Positions 12,370 to 24,991 of a stretch of DNA of 64,000 nucleotides are shown piece by piece (the stretch's first letter is position 1; each line of letters opens with the position of its first letter). Origin of the DNA: Eutypella sp. D-1 (lineage: Eukaryota > Ascomycota > Sordariomycetes > Xylariales > Diatrypaceae). The DNA lies in NCBI GenBank assembly GCA_023313575.1, contig JAJTTP010000006.1, forward strand, positions 930,001-994,000, read 5' to 3'. Position numbers and translations under genes: made by a program. The notes under the pieces were generated by a model. It ran no database searches. It was not told where the DNA came from and saw only the letters and a list, made by a program, of their open reading frames with translations.

Positions 12370-13911
12370 GGTAGAAAACCCAACCTTGGAATGCTACCGG
12401 TGCCCGCTCCCATAAGGACGTGGAATATGAGATTTTGGCAGGAAGAGCCGGTCCATATGGTAAAATTAGGTTGTTATGGCGTTACTGATTCACCGCAAGG
12501 GTGCGGTAGTTGCTATAGTCAAAAGGCAGCTAGGAATTCTTAACTCATTCCTGTTTTGCCACACTTCTCCAAGCATGTGACATTGACAGGTACCTAAGTA
12601 GATTAGAAGAATCCAACTGTTTCTAAACTTCGTCGTGGCGATAACGCCCGAGGGCCTGAGGACTTGGCTGCCTTAAAGAAATCGAGGGAAATAAGAAACC
12701 CGATGATGCCGTCGATCGAGTGATCAAGACGGAACTTTGGAAGAAGGCAGTACTTCGTGTAATTTGTAGAACGGTTCAGTGCATAATTTGGCATTTGCCG
12801 CTTATCGGGGTGATGACGATGAATAGCTCCGATCCCAGGAATGAGCGAATGGTAAGTAACAAATAAGTTTCTAGAGAAAAGTAATAAATACAAGAGGGTT
12901 CATATTGACGACGAGAAGGAATAGAATACCATCATGATCTAATTCAACTCTCCTCTAGTAGTTGTTGGCGCTGGTGTTTTTTTCCTGTAATTACTAAGGT
13001 AGGTAAAGAGTAGTGAGTTGGCGAGTACTATTGAACTTTCTTTATGATGACTCTAGGCCGGGAGCTTCTGACTACATATATGTACTTAAGTAACCTACCT
13101 AAGTAGACTAACATACCTGCATACCAGGCCTAACGGGAAGGCCCGGGGCTACGATGGGGTGTGCAGTATTGATATTGGGCCGGAAATTCAGAAAATTCGT
13201 TGGATGGATGTAGGTTTTTTATACAAAGAGTCATCTATCACTGCGAAATCAAAAGCGATTTTTTTTTAAATAAAAAAGACGATTACGCATGAAACATGAT
13301 AACAAATTTGTAATGAAGAAGGCATAAACCTCAAGATTTCGATTCGAATAATAACCCCTCCCTCTCACTACCCAGGCAGTTATGTAGTTACATACATCCG
13401 GTATATGAGTAAGATGGATAGATGGATACCTCCATGCCAGGCAACTAGCCGATTCAGGTCTGGTGTCATATAGGCCCGGTATGTAGCTTCTGAAGTTTAA
13501 AGATTTCATCCACCAAGAGACAACGCCAGCATCCATGGATCCATCCGCCGCCTTTCTTGCTACTTAGGAGGAAGTATACCTATAACATCAACATCACTTC
13601 CTTATGTTCCTATTCAGGATCCTAGGAATTTGTATTTGAGGACACATAACTACTACCTCCTTCTCCCCCCCTCTCCTTCTTTAGTTGTCCCCAGGATCGA
13701 GTTGAAAAGTCATTTTTATCTATCCATCAGTTCTATTCCTTTTTCTGCTCTCATCATGAACGCTCGGGCATAGAAGGTGTGCAGCGGAGACAAGTTGCAG
13801 CCGTTTGGTAGAATATTCGAGTTGGCCGATCAGTCAGAGAAGAAAAAGAAAAAGATAAAGCAACCTGCACAAGAACCTACTTGTCCGCCCTCTTCTTTCG
13901 CTTCTTCTACA
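12370..13911. other. Intergenic, promoter region between divergent genes
   Basis: This stretch separates the minus-strand E3 ligase from the plus-strand dolichyl-diphosphatase and should contain both promoters. It has A/T tracts, a pyrimidine-rich stretch near 13,650-13,760 before the diphosphatase start, and AGGTA-type motifs near 13,080-13,110. I could not support a gene in it. Confidence 0.5.
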
Positions 13912-14805
13912 ATGGCCGATGACCCTACCCCATTGGCGTCCTTATCGCTCACACACGTCCACTATGTAAGTCTGACCTCTGACCTTTGACTTACTAGAAA
14001 AGGCAACTACGCAGTTCAAATTATCTTCTTTCCCACCGCAGACTTTCCCACTGCAGGAGACTAACTCTCAGGCCCTGCCCTCTTTCCCACTCGATAGGAC
14101 CCAACGGACCCCATATCCTACCTGTGCGCCTGGCTGGCCCTGGTGCCGCAAGGGCTCTGCGTGGCATACGCGACGCTGGTATGGTCGACGCGGGAGGCCG
14201 AGGTCGCGCTGCTGTTCGCGGGGCAGCTGGCATGCGAGGCGCTCAACTTCGCCCTCAAGCGCCTGATCAAAGAGGAGCGACCCGCCCGCACCTACGGCAA
14301 GGGCTACGGCATGCCTAGCAGCCACGCCCAGTTCGCCGCTTACTTCGCCGTCTCCGCCGCCCTGTTCCTGCTCGTGCGCCACTCCCCGCCCCCGTCTTCA
14401 ACCCCGGGTGACCGCCGCGCCCGAAACAGCCGCAACGATCACCACACCCCGATGTCCCGCACCGAGAGGGCCGCCTGGAGCGCGCTCGCCCTCGTCCTCG
14501 CCGCCGCCGTCGCCTGGAGCAGGATCTACCTTAAATACCACACGCCGCGGCAGGTAGCAGTCGGGTGCATCGCAGGCGCCCTCAGCGCCGTCGCCTGGTT
14601 CGCCGTCACCGAAGTCGTGCGCCGGTCTGGCTGGCTCGCCTGGGCCATCGACCTGCCGCCCGCGCGGTGGCTCCGGATCCGCGACCTCGCCGTTGATGAG
14701 GACCCGTGCCAGGCCGGCTGGGAGAAGTGGGTCGCGAAAAGGAATGCGCTCAGGGCCGCTACGGACGAAGAGAAGAATAAACGGAACAAGGAAAAGGCGA
14801 AGTAA
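13912..14805 (+). CDS. CAX4: Dolichyl-diphosphatase (Cax4/Cwh8 type)
   Basis: Two exons, 13912-13965 and 14098-14805, give 253 residues; the intron (GTAAGT..TAG) contains a CTAAC branch motif. The protein is a PAP2-family phosphatase with all three catalytic motifs: K72-x6-R79-P80, PSSH at 91-94, and S159-R160-x5-H166. These sit between hydrophobic helices as in yeast Cax4. Cax4 works on the lumenal face of the ER and removes a phosphate from dolichyl diphosphate, the by-product of N-glycan transfer, so that the lipid carrier can be reused. A charged Ser/Pro/Arg loop (about 114-142) separates motifs 2 and 3. Coding DNA is clearly more GC-rich than its surroundings. The start was chosen because the 18-residue first exon joins in phase to the conserved N-terminal pattern with Asp-Pro repeats seen in fungal Cax4. 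Function is assigned with high confidence from motifs. Confidence 0.93.
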
Positions 14806-16254
14806 GACGTGGGTTTAGGGGACAAGGGGGGTTGGCTATATACATGCGTGTGTACATATATTGCTGTATGTGGTCTTCATGTACTTGTGCAATAAGATAT
14901 ACCCGGAGTTTTCGCGGAGCGTCACACTTGTTAACCACGCGCCCTACGGTTGCAATGGAAGCCGTGTCGTGGATTGCTCAGCTATTACTACTAGCCCGCC
15001 ATCGTCCCTGTTCGATCTTTCGGCGTCTGATCGCACGAGGAGAGAAAGAAAGCCTTGGATAAGATCTAATATTACTAGGACTAGGACGACCCGTGACGCT
15101 GGCACGATAGCAGTATGGATGCTCTAGCATGGGGGGAACGCCTACGTGCTATCTTTGGCGCCTGGGGCCTGGCGTCACCCATCTAAAGCGGAAGCTGTTA
15201 ATAAATGGGAAAGGAGGGTTCAGGGTCAGCGCCTTTTGCTTGGGTCCCTCGTATATCACTCACGCCCAACTAATGCTTGGGCTCGGTAGATGCGAAGCTA
15301 ATACTTGAAGTAGCCACAGGTCACGGATAGTCAACGATGCACAATTTCGGGGTATGATTGGAATTCGTGATTTGTAGAGTTGGCAAGGTTACGACATGAA
15401 CATCACCATCATCCGCGGCCATAGCCAAGGCCTGCTCAGTCCCGCATCCCATCCGTTCCAACCACAGACCGACCGACCTGCCCGTCCGACCGACCCGAGT
15501 ACCAGTTTTTTCCCTTGATCCACCACCGGTTTCATGATACCACCAGGCCCGGTACATTTGCCCATCCTTGCTCTTTTCCTAGATTTTCTTCTTTCACAAA
15601 GCTTACAGCGCGAGGTAAAGCCAAGAAAGGAAGAAAGAAAGAAGGGAGAAAAAAGGGCCCGTTGGCGTGCGTGGGTATCACGTCAGTCATAGTCATCGTC
15701 TTCCCCTGTAATCCCGAACCCACCGGGTAAGGGAACATCCTAATCGGCGACCAGGACAAACATGGAACGGTTCCAGCCCATGACTGGTGGCGGTGTATAT
15801 ATATGTATTTTGAAAAACAAATAGAAAAAAAAAAGTGATGGAAGAAATGAATGTCAAGAAGGTGTCGTTCTACTCGTCCGTCCGCTATTGGAAAAACTCC
15901 GGACCACCACGCGATGGGTAGGTTTCTACAAACGAAGAAGAAAAAGAAAGAAAAAAAAGGCAAAGCCAGTCTCTAACTAGCGCCCCCGCCCCCGCCCCCG
16001 CCCAAGGCCTCGTCTTCTCAGGGTAATCCCCCACCGAAAGCGATGGACCTTTGAAAACGCCGGTTTCGTCGCTGGGAATATATGGACAAGTAGAAATAGA
16101 GAGAGGGAGAAAGCAATGTCGGAGAGAATGAACGTCACCGGTGCTCCATACGCAAGCCGTGCTAGCATGGGAAAAGGCGACAGGTGTGTCTGGTCCTTCG
16201 GCGTGAAGAAGCCGTGTCGCCACCAGAGGAGGCTATTGTTTATTCAGGGACACC
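14806..16254. other. Intergenic between convergent genes
   Basis: Contains the 3' flanks of the diphosphatase gene and the membrane-protein gene. A CCCCCG hexamer repeat lies at about 15981-16003. No coding signal was found. Confidence 0.5.
15981..16003 (+). repeat. CCCCCG hexamer tandem repeat
   Basis: Nearly four copies of a CGCCCC/CCCCCG unit, about 250 bases beyond the stop codon of the minus-strand membrane protein. Confidence 0.8.
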
Positions 16255-18480
16255 CTATATCCAGTCCTCCCTGCCTTTCTCGACATTTGAGTAACCGCGA
16301 ATCCGAAGAGGGGCGGGCACTGGGACGTCTTGCTCTGGCGTGGTGGCTGTCCTCCGCGGCGTGTTGAAGCCGACTCCCTTCGGACTCACCATTTTCGCCT
16401 TCACAGGCGCCGCGGTGTTCGGGGGCGTGTAGACGGTGGGGCTGAGTGTGGGGGCAGGAGACGCCCGTGCTATCTCAGTCGGTGTTGGAGCGGGCGGCAC
16501 CAGGGATTGTGGCGGAACTGGCGGCAGACTCTTCATCATCTCCATCCTTGCACTATCGCTAGCGCTCTTGATATGCGACGTTCTGGGTCCTGCTTGTTCT
16601 GATGTGGCGAGCGGGCTCGGTCGCTGAGACGTGGACGCGGACGCGGACGGCGACGTCTTGTTTGGGCACCCTAGACTGTGGACCCTCTCCATCTCTATCG
16701 ATTCCTTGTTGGCTAGATTTCCAATGTCCTCGACGTTCGAGAAGCGAAGCCCGATCTGCACGGTCGCGTGCGACTGTAGCGAGGAGTCTCTCCGATGAGA
16801 GCGGAATCCTTCCGGTCCCATCGGCGGCGGCGGCTTGAGATCGCGAGCAGAGAATGGTATTTGTAGGGAGCTGGGCTCAGGGGCCCCTATGTTCGGGTTA
16901 GGGGAGTAAGCTGTGGAGGGTAGTAAAATTGCTGGGTTCGGAGCAGGGTTCGAACTCAGATTTGGCTGGTTGCTTGGAAATAGTGAGTAGGACGTGGAAG
17001 GTCTGCGGCCGAGGGTGCGGAATGTCGTCCTCGTTAATTGGGCTGGTTCCGGAGCCTTCGGTGCCGCGGAAGAATCCAACGCGGATTGCGGATTCGGGGC
17101 TGTATAGTCATTGAACACAAAGCCATCCATATTTGGGGACATTGGCCCGCTCCTCAACTCTGGTGAGTTCCTTGGGGAGTGGCTTGTCCCCATTCCGACT
17201 AAAATCTCTTGGCTTTCCCTATCATTAGGAGATTGGCCTGACTGCGAACTGTGGCGACCATCGAGGTCGGGAGTGTCTGGACCTCGCCGTATGTTGTCCT
17301 TGAGCTTTTGTCGTTCATAGTCATGCATCTTATCCTTGGGGGTTATGGTAGAGATTGTACTGGATCGGAGAAATAGGTATAGGCCGCCGGTCAGGAGGCC
17401 GGATACATTGGCGACCACGCTGGCGACCGTAGCCAATGTCAAGGAAGAATTTCCTCCGCCATCCATCGGGTTCGAGAACGATAGGCTCACGAAAAAGGGT
17501 ACCATGAGAGCCTGCGGGCACGTCAGATAAGTCATCACAACTCGAGCGCGGGATCGGCACCTACATTGGATAATACACCCACGATAAGGTAGTAGACGAT
17601 CCGAGAGGCGCTGACGCGTTCGGAATTGTCAATGGTCGAGTATCTTGTCAGTTTCGTGTATATGACGACGATGCACGCGACCAACGCGACATCGATAAAT
17701 ACCAATAAGGCAAAAGCTCCTTCTGCCCATTTGGCGACGAACCAAAAGAGAGAGGCAAAACAAAAATTTGGAGCACGAATAAAAAAGGCAACTAGGCCTG
17801 TAGCGACGAGTAAAATCTTTATAATCACGAAGCATATCACAGCATCCCATTTTCCCCTTGAAGGAAAAGGCCCGGTCCTGAAGCCTCGGATAGCGACCTC
17901 AAGCCCGAATACCAGCTGTGTATAAGGGACGATAAAAATTGCTGAGATAGATTAGCCTTCCCCTCGCAATATTCCAAATGAGTGTGATCATAACCGTACC
18001 TGGCCACATGAACTGTGATATTATGGAGCATCCCGCCTTGAATAAACCATCTAGGCCGCGGGACTGGGATACAGCAAAGATGATCCCCTGAACTGTAATA
18101 CCCAATGAAAGGACGAAAGGGAAAGTGTTGGAACCGTGAACACATCTGAAAATATTTACTCTGTAGATGCACGATCAGCACCCTGATTAGAAAGACCGTG
18201 CGGGACCTGGTTGAGCTTACCTCCGGTCACCTCTCGATTCTGATCTTTTAGCTGCGAGGTAACAGTCGAACAGGATCCCAGCAGCTGTGGCAAAACCTGA
18301 TATTGTGTTGAAAATAGAGAGAATGAGCGTAGACGTCCGTATCGACCTTGCCGCGAGGAACTTGAACTCGTTGATAACCATGAAAGTCGAGTTACCACCA
18401 CTCGTCGCCGCCTGACTGAAGTCCGCATAACCCGTCGCATTGGCCATCAAGCTCATATTACCCTGCAAACCGTGATCCAT
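16255..18480 (-). CDS. Seven-helix membrane protein with long Ser/Pro tail, family not recognised
   Basis: Four exons on the minus strand: 18480-18221, 18145-18000, 17941-17565 and 17511-16255. Introns are 75, 58 and 53 bases, all GT..AG, with frame kept at every join; the product is 679 residues. The short N-terminus carries three N-glycosylation sequons (N8, N14, N30). Seven hydrophobic stretches follow at roughly 50-74, 93-113, 125-150, 168-190, 205-230, 248-271 and 285-310. A cytosolic tail of about 370 residues is rich in Ser, Pro and Thr with many SP sites, suggesting phosphorylation. Cysteines at 88 and 126 flank helix 2. The plan (glycosylated outside N-terminus, seven helices, long phosphorylatable tail) resembles a G-protein-coupled receptor, but I see no CFEM domain or known receptor signature. 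The start ATG was chosen because the upstream open frame has only non-ATG starts. Receptor function is speculation. Confidence 0.82.
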
Positions 18481-21400
18481 ACTGTCGAAATATTGGACGG
18501 ACGTATCGACTAATGATAGGTATGGTCGCTTCTTGAAGCCGACCAAGGGTGACAATGGCGCTGAGCCTGAGGCTGCTTGTCGCGGCTCGAGCTTAATTTA
18601 TTGAATCCATATGTTGAGTATGTTACCGCTTAATAAATCTTCGACGGCATGTAATTACAGGCGAGGAACAGGGAAGAATTAGCAGCAAGAAGAAGCGAAC
18701 GAGCAACGAAGCAACATCAAGAGTCGTTCACAGAACAGACGAAACAAAGTCCGTACCAGCAGAGAGCAGAAATGAAGTGGCTACAGCACGTCACGGACTA
18801 CTGCGACCAGAGAGAAGTGAAGGCGTACCAGGCCGCAAATGATGGCTCTCTTCCAGAAGAGATGGTGTATCGAAAGAACGCATGAATTACGACGAGACAA
18901 CAGGCCCCGAAGAAGCTTTCCGGCCGGCGAATGTGGATTCCCCTTTCCACGGGTGACTAAACAGCCTGTCTGTCTATCTTGCCGTTCCTCGAGCCAGCAA
19001 CCCCGTCCTGCAGGCAACGGGCCCCAGAATACCACCCAAGACTACCACCCATCTGAAAGGTTCTCGCTTGGCACGACTAGGGGGTTATCCGTGGAAGGCA
19101 TTAAGCTAGTACGTGATCAGTGATTGGCCGTGGGGTGTGTGAAGACTCGAGGAAATCCACATATGTGAGGCGACTTGCAACCGCCACTCCAGAGTTGTAC
19201 GGAGGATGTAACTTGTTTGGGAGTGCTTTACGGGTCTCTAGATCGTTTTTAACACGGAGAGCTGCCAGTCAGCTCGGGACTAAGTATACGGGAGAGTGTA
19301 TCTCCTCCTGTCAAGCGCGGTCGCAGACTCGCAGGTTACTATGTCTATAGTCAGATGCAGCATCGAGGGCACTAGAACATGGCATGTGGGTGGTCGAGGC
19401 GTCTGGATCTAAGGATGGCAGGGCTGGCTGGATCTCTACTTGCGCATACATCGTGTCGAAGCTTCTAAAATGGCAACTACGTAGTAGGTATCTGGATTTC
19501 TTGGAACCCTAACGGGATGCAGAATAGCCAGAGCATCATGACAGCTGCATAGCAGGTATTGTTCAGTATGGCTGCAAGGGCGATGGGATTTGAAGCAAAG
19601 GTGGAACAAGTAGCTGTTTCGTCATGCCGGTAAGCGGCTTCAGATATCGCGATAAGATCAAGACTTAGGGTAACTTTGGGGAGGACTGCAGGGGATTTGA
19701 GCCCCAATCAGTCCCCACTGAGTCCCGTTCAGGCTTATTCCGTCCCGTTCTGTCAACACTAGGCTGGAAGAGGATTAGGCCGGTTAATGCCAAGACTGGG
19801 GATCAAACAACCCGGGTATAGGAGCCCCTTGAGCTGCAAGGGCCTTCTCAACCAACCCCTCCTATCCTATCTGCTTCTTTTCTCAAAAATGGTTCAGTGT
19901 GCTCTTCAAGGCTTTGCGCATGGGTATGAGAAATTCGCTCGCTCGTTGGTTGGCTTATTACGTATTTACATCCAACATCATGTTTTCAGTTTACTACGTA
20001 CGCGCAAGTAAAGCTCTACAACACGAGAAGAGGAGTTGGTATAGTGGGGGGACCTGACAACCTGAAGACTTGATATCATCATTTGACGTCAACGAGCACT
20101 TCCTACCTTGCAACGTCCACGGTGACTCTGACCAAACTGGTTTATCGATTACTATGCCTGGATACGATGCCGATTTCAGCCTCCCCCTTTGCTAGTCACA
20201 TGGGTGGGTAGCTTACTAGGTAAGGGGACGAGGAGACGGGTGCTCACCTTTGCGGGGTTTCCACCAACATCGCCAACCGCAAACTTGTACGGCAGCTGAG
20301 CCTCGTGGTGGTGTTTCTGCGCATGGTTCAAAAGCACTATAAGAATCTAGCCAAACACGGGATCTATGATCGTTGTTTCCGCTGCAAGCCACGGCGAGTG
20401 TGCGCTGCTCGGTCCAAGTAAGCCTCCTATAAGCCGTCATTTTAGTGCAGGAGCCTTGCCTGGTAGGAACAATATGCGATTTTGTAGCTGTACGGAATCT
20501 AACAGAGCCGGTATCGACTTGAAATTTTTGCGATAATTGGCCACTCGAGTAACCTAGAGGATTACGACAGTTCTAGTGGAACCCCTTAAGCCCCTAGGTT
20601 TTCATTCTCGCACTATAGAATAAAGCATACTATTGTGCGCATGTTCACGGTGGCGTAGAGCCTTGTTCCCCGGTTCCTTGGCGGCCCTTATGCCGTTACT
20701 GTATAGTATGGGGCAGCCGATAAGGAAACATCAGTTAAAGCACGGTCGATCGTATGTAGGTATAAGTTTGCAACTACTATGATTCCCAACTGGGTCTGAA
20801 TGAGGGTCTCTGTTCTGGCCTAAGAGCGGATGTTGTTCCCCGCAAGCTTAACACCAGGGGGCTATCGTGGACTACTCAGAATGGCGATATAAAGATAGAT
20901 AGTAATGGGTCAAGGCCTTCTTCAGCCTCTCGATGTGCCTCTTACGTAGTGGGATTCTGTTACTATTGCATAACTACCTAGGTATCTAGTTCGCCTATGC
21001 ACCCTTGGCTTGCCCCCATTTTAGGGCAGACGGGAAGTGCGTCGATCCGAGATGAGAGGAGTCAAAGCACACGGAGAAAGTCGTGATGGCTTCTGTAGTT
21101 TCACTAGAGCTTACCATGCACCAGAGGGCTTGGTACTAGGTAAGCAAGTAAATTGAGATGTCCTTGTGAGGATCAAGAAGCATATCGAGATACATAAACC
21201 CACGCCTCACCTGGCTGGGCAGCTGGGTTAGTGATTGATCTAGACCTGGAAGGTTTGCAGGTTTGTTATACAATACAACCTTGGTGGCGAGTTGGATAAG
21301 TATTGACAACCACCCAACCATCTTGACCATCCAGAGCTCTCCCGGTTTGCAGGTATGCGAGTTAAAAGGCTGTGCAGACCTCGGGAGTCATTGAGGTTCC

Positions 21401-21839
21401 AGTTTCCTAAGACAAGTACCTAAGTACCTATATGAACAACATAGTACAATGCTGCTATATATACTGTAAAGACACACTGTAATATACCTACCTAGGTACT
21501 CTTAGCGGGGAACCGTAGCACGCCTAGATCCTTTAGGGCCTTTCCACCTTTTAACATCTGTAGGGACAAGTTACCTAACAGTTAAGTTAACTTGAGGCTT
21601 TTCTCTCACAACTCACAAGCTGCACGTACAACACCATCAGACACCACATACCCAACAAACATACACAGGGCTTTCATACGTTCATACGTTGAAATTTGAA
21701 AGGTAGCCTCGCTATTGAGACTATCGAAATGGGCCAGGAGGTAGATAGACTAACTTCTGCCATTTAAATCATCATGTGCTAGTAGTCTACTCTTCATTCT
21801 TCATTTTACCTTGTCGACTTCGATTACGTCCCTGCTCCC

Positions 21840-22990
21840 CTATGCCTTATACCAATCGAACTCGCTGTCAAGCTCGGTGTCGTAATGCGTCCCGCACCAG
21901 CCAACGCGACCGGGTTTCGGTCCAGACCTATCGCAAATGAAGGATGAGGGTATTGGAACTGCCGCACATCATCTTTGCTCGCTGATCCACCAAGCATAAA
22001 TGCATCCCCGAGCCTGAACCATGACATGTTGAGAAAGCAGGATGGTCCACGATGATTCAATGAGATGATGGCCTATTACCTACGACCATGTTGGAACCTC
22101 ACCTCGACATAGACTACATATACTACCCCCCAGCGAGCAACACTACGGCGGCATTCAAAGCATCCCGCTATCCATTTAGCTAGCCTGTCGATGCCAATAC
22201 ACGATCCTTCGACGCCTCAGTTGCCCCCCAGCATCAACTTCATAGCTAAACTCATAATGGTTCGTCGAAATATCTCGCAATCCGGTAGAATGCCACCATC
22301 CGCAGTATGGGATATTAGCTCCCCAGCGGATACAATACGCCCAGATACCTGGAGTAGCATCAATTCGTCTTTTCTAACCGACTGCAACATGGTCAGTTCT
22401 GTATTATGGTTCTTGATAAGCGCGTCCAGAACTTCGCTTGTTCCAACTACAACATGATCATCTCCTTGCCAACAGCAAGGTTGTCCCTATATTATCGTTA
22501 CTAGCCAGCAAGGGCACTCGAGCTTGTCGGGCTTTTACACATATAGCCTCTTACACAATGCTCGCTACTCATCTCCGGTACAGCAATTGATGTCATGATA
22601 CACATCAAACGCTGCTACCATTGACAATCCATCCAGTATGCACTTAGTTTGCACGTGGACCAACAGGTCGCAAGAGTCTCCAAGCAAGCTTGAAGTTAGG
22701 CCATAAGCAAGGTCACCGGCATAGCCAGTCCCACTGGTTCGGAGGATGTGTGCGAATCGAAGTAAATGTCGTTTTCAGTCCGACACCGTCTAACTTCCGC
22801 AAGCTGCTTTCACCTCACCCTTAATTGACTCCATATGGCCAGTAGCAAAATCATCATTCCAAGCATTGGACAAATATTGCTATCTTTGGTAGTTCGGCCC
22901 GTCAGTTCAAGGTTACAATCGTTGGGGGAAATCACAAAGGGGACGTGTCCGTGGGGTTATCGCACTAGTGAAATCCCCATGCTGGTAGTC
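21840..22990 (-). pseudogene. Possible decayed protein-coding locus, unidentified
   Basis: Several short open stretches on the minus strand have protein-like composition although stops and frame changes separate them. One is 22774-22565 (69 codons before TAG, with a mixed hydrophobic pattern). Another runs from about 22,490 to 22217 before TGA, contains VVVGTSEVLDALIKNH, and is preceded by an AG that could be an acceptor. A third is near 22,990-22,800 and contains HGHVPFVISPND, with an in-frame TAA before it. A short Trp/Tyr-rich end precedes a TAG at 21842-21840. I could not join them into one frame with normal introns and do not recognise a family. It could be a broken gene, a gene with unusual introns, or chance. 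Confidence 0.25.
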
Positions 22991-24393
22991 CGGGATGGAA
23001 ATTTGGGCAAAACTACAAGTGAATTTCAGGTAGGTTATGTTGGATCTCCGATGGCCTGCAGCATGGAAAGGCGCGCCTAAATGCTCCCATGCTGCTGCAG
23101 GCGTTGGGGCACCTCAATTCTGCGTGACCATACTGGATTAGGCCTGTACGCAGGTCTATAGAGAATACAGGTTGGACTATCGAGTCTGCCTAGGGTATCA
23201 TCGGAAGATAGTAGCTGCTACCATGATGGGTAGGGAGGGGGGAGGGGGGAGGTTGCTGGCTTGAAGTTGCCTCGAAGTTTTACGTAGATAGTTTCGCTGC
23301 TGCTGCTTGATGACACTCTCGCCGACACTGAACTGGTTGATTCGGCTTTTTAAAACCGCTGCTCTTCAGCCAGCAAAAGCGCTGACCTCCAGGTCTAAGT
23401 TCAGGATATGGTAGGCAGGTTACAGACTGATCTGGCGCCTATCTTATCCTATCGGAGGCTTGCGATCCTGCCTGCTATCAACAATCATCGACAACTGGAC
23501 AAATATCTTGATAGCTATCAAGTACCCGAACCCAACAAGTATCCTAAAAGCCTCGAGCACTGCCTACAGGCAGCTGAGAACGGGACTTGGCATGTCTCGG
23601 GGCCGGAACCGAAATTCCGCCGGGAAACCTTGCAATCTTGGATGGGAACCATGAGCGCAGGTCTCGCTTGAAATTCTAACTTTAAGGCAGCCAGGCCCGG
23701 TTCTGATATTCTGACCTTTTGAATTATGAAAGAAGGCAAAGTTGGAATCAACGGGGTCAAAACATTACGCCACTGAAGGTATTGAAAATTCCTTCACTGA
23801 GGCTGCTCGATTGCCAGCTGTTAGGAATAACCTTTGAAGGTACATAACCTTCAACAAAAGTAGGTAGGTTGGTATCAGCATACCTAGGTACCTGGCAGCC
23901 TGGGTAGGTTAGGTACCTACTAATACCTAAGATACCTATGGTAGTGTTGCGGGGCCTAACATACCTTCCTAGCTACTAAGTACCTATTACTAGAGATCAA
24001 GAGGAGGAGGTACAAGGCCGTCACTAACCATCTAGGTCTTCTGGTAATGGCTTAATGCGATTGTTGCCCCACTCTGCCACTGGGCCACTGGAGGTGACAC
24101 CTGCACCACGGGACTACGGGGCATTTTCCATCAAGGGCCCTAACAAGTTCCCTAAACTTTTGGAAAGCCTACGGCCGGGCCCCCTTCAGAAGCTTCAGAG
24201 AATCCCGAGGGAGACGCCAGCAGCAGAAGAAGACCTGAATTTTTCGGAGCCACCCTGAACCTTCAAGAAGATTTAAAAACTCAAAAGGAAGTTCAGTTCA
24301 GCTCAGCTCAGTTAGTGCGTTCGCTTTTTACATCAAAGCATAGCACACAGCACAACATACTTAGCCCAAAGGAATATCACTGCGCATCGCAGT

Positions 24394-24414
24394 AGCAGCA
24401 GCAGCAGCAGCAGC
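24394..24414 (+). repeat. AGC trinucleotide repeat x 7
   Basis: Seven perfect AGC units about 580 bases upstream of the CTD kinase start, possibly in its promoter or 5' leader. Not coding in any supported gene. Confidence 0.85.
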
Positions 24415-24991
24415 GCTTCCTGGAGTTAAAACACGGGCAAAAAAGAAAGGAAAAAAGCGCGTTCTTTTCCGTCATCTCGACAAGCCGAGTTTTACTTGTT
24501 GCGGTACAGCGCAAGCCGTCACTTTTGAAAGCTACGGGGAAACGCAGGGACAGGGCAATAAAAAAGAAAAAGTCCAGCAAATCTGACTTTCTGATATCCC
24601 GCACAAGCAAAGCTGCTGGATCATCGGGGGAGGTCTATTTTCTCAATTCGGCATTCGTATTCGCGCGCGGTCGGGGTTCGTCTATGCTGTTACTGCTACA
24701 CTATTGTATACGCACGCCACGCCGTCCATGGCTTCGTACCGTTTTTCAATTTAGGTAAACCATCCAGCCGTCAACTTGGGATTGTCCAGACGAGCAGCCG
24801 GGCAGACAAGGTTTATCGATCTCTGCACCGTCAGGCTTTGTTTGGTAGACGAGGCTATTGCTGGACAAGGTTGTCGGTCATTCAGACCGTCTCCATGTCT
24901 AAGCGATACTTGGTTGCATCTATATATTTTTTTGTCATCCCCCCTGTCTGTCTTTTCTTCTCTTGAAGGGATTTCATATCTCTAGCCCGGA

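Larger units (their letters stand above)
18600..24991. other. Long gene-poor stretch
   Basis: About 6.4 kb without a complete gene. It contains the upstream regions of the membrane protein (left) and the CTD kinase (right), clusters of TACCTAGGTA/AGGTAGGTA motifs (about 21,410-21,500 and 23,870-23,990), and a possible decayed coding locus on the minus strand at about 21,840-22,990. Confidence 0.5.

Noticed and set aside
23408..24258. Two open stretches with similar short peptides (PNKYPKSLE and PNKFPKLLE)
   Set aside because: Similarity covers fewer than 15 residues and is not extended at the DNA level; too weak for a duplicated gene or repeat.
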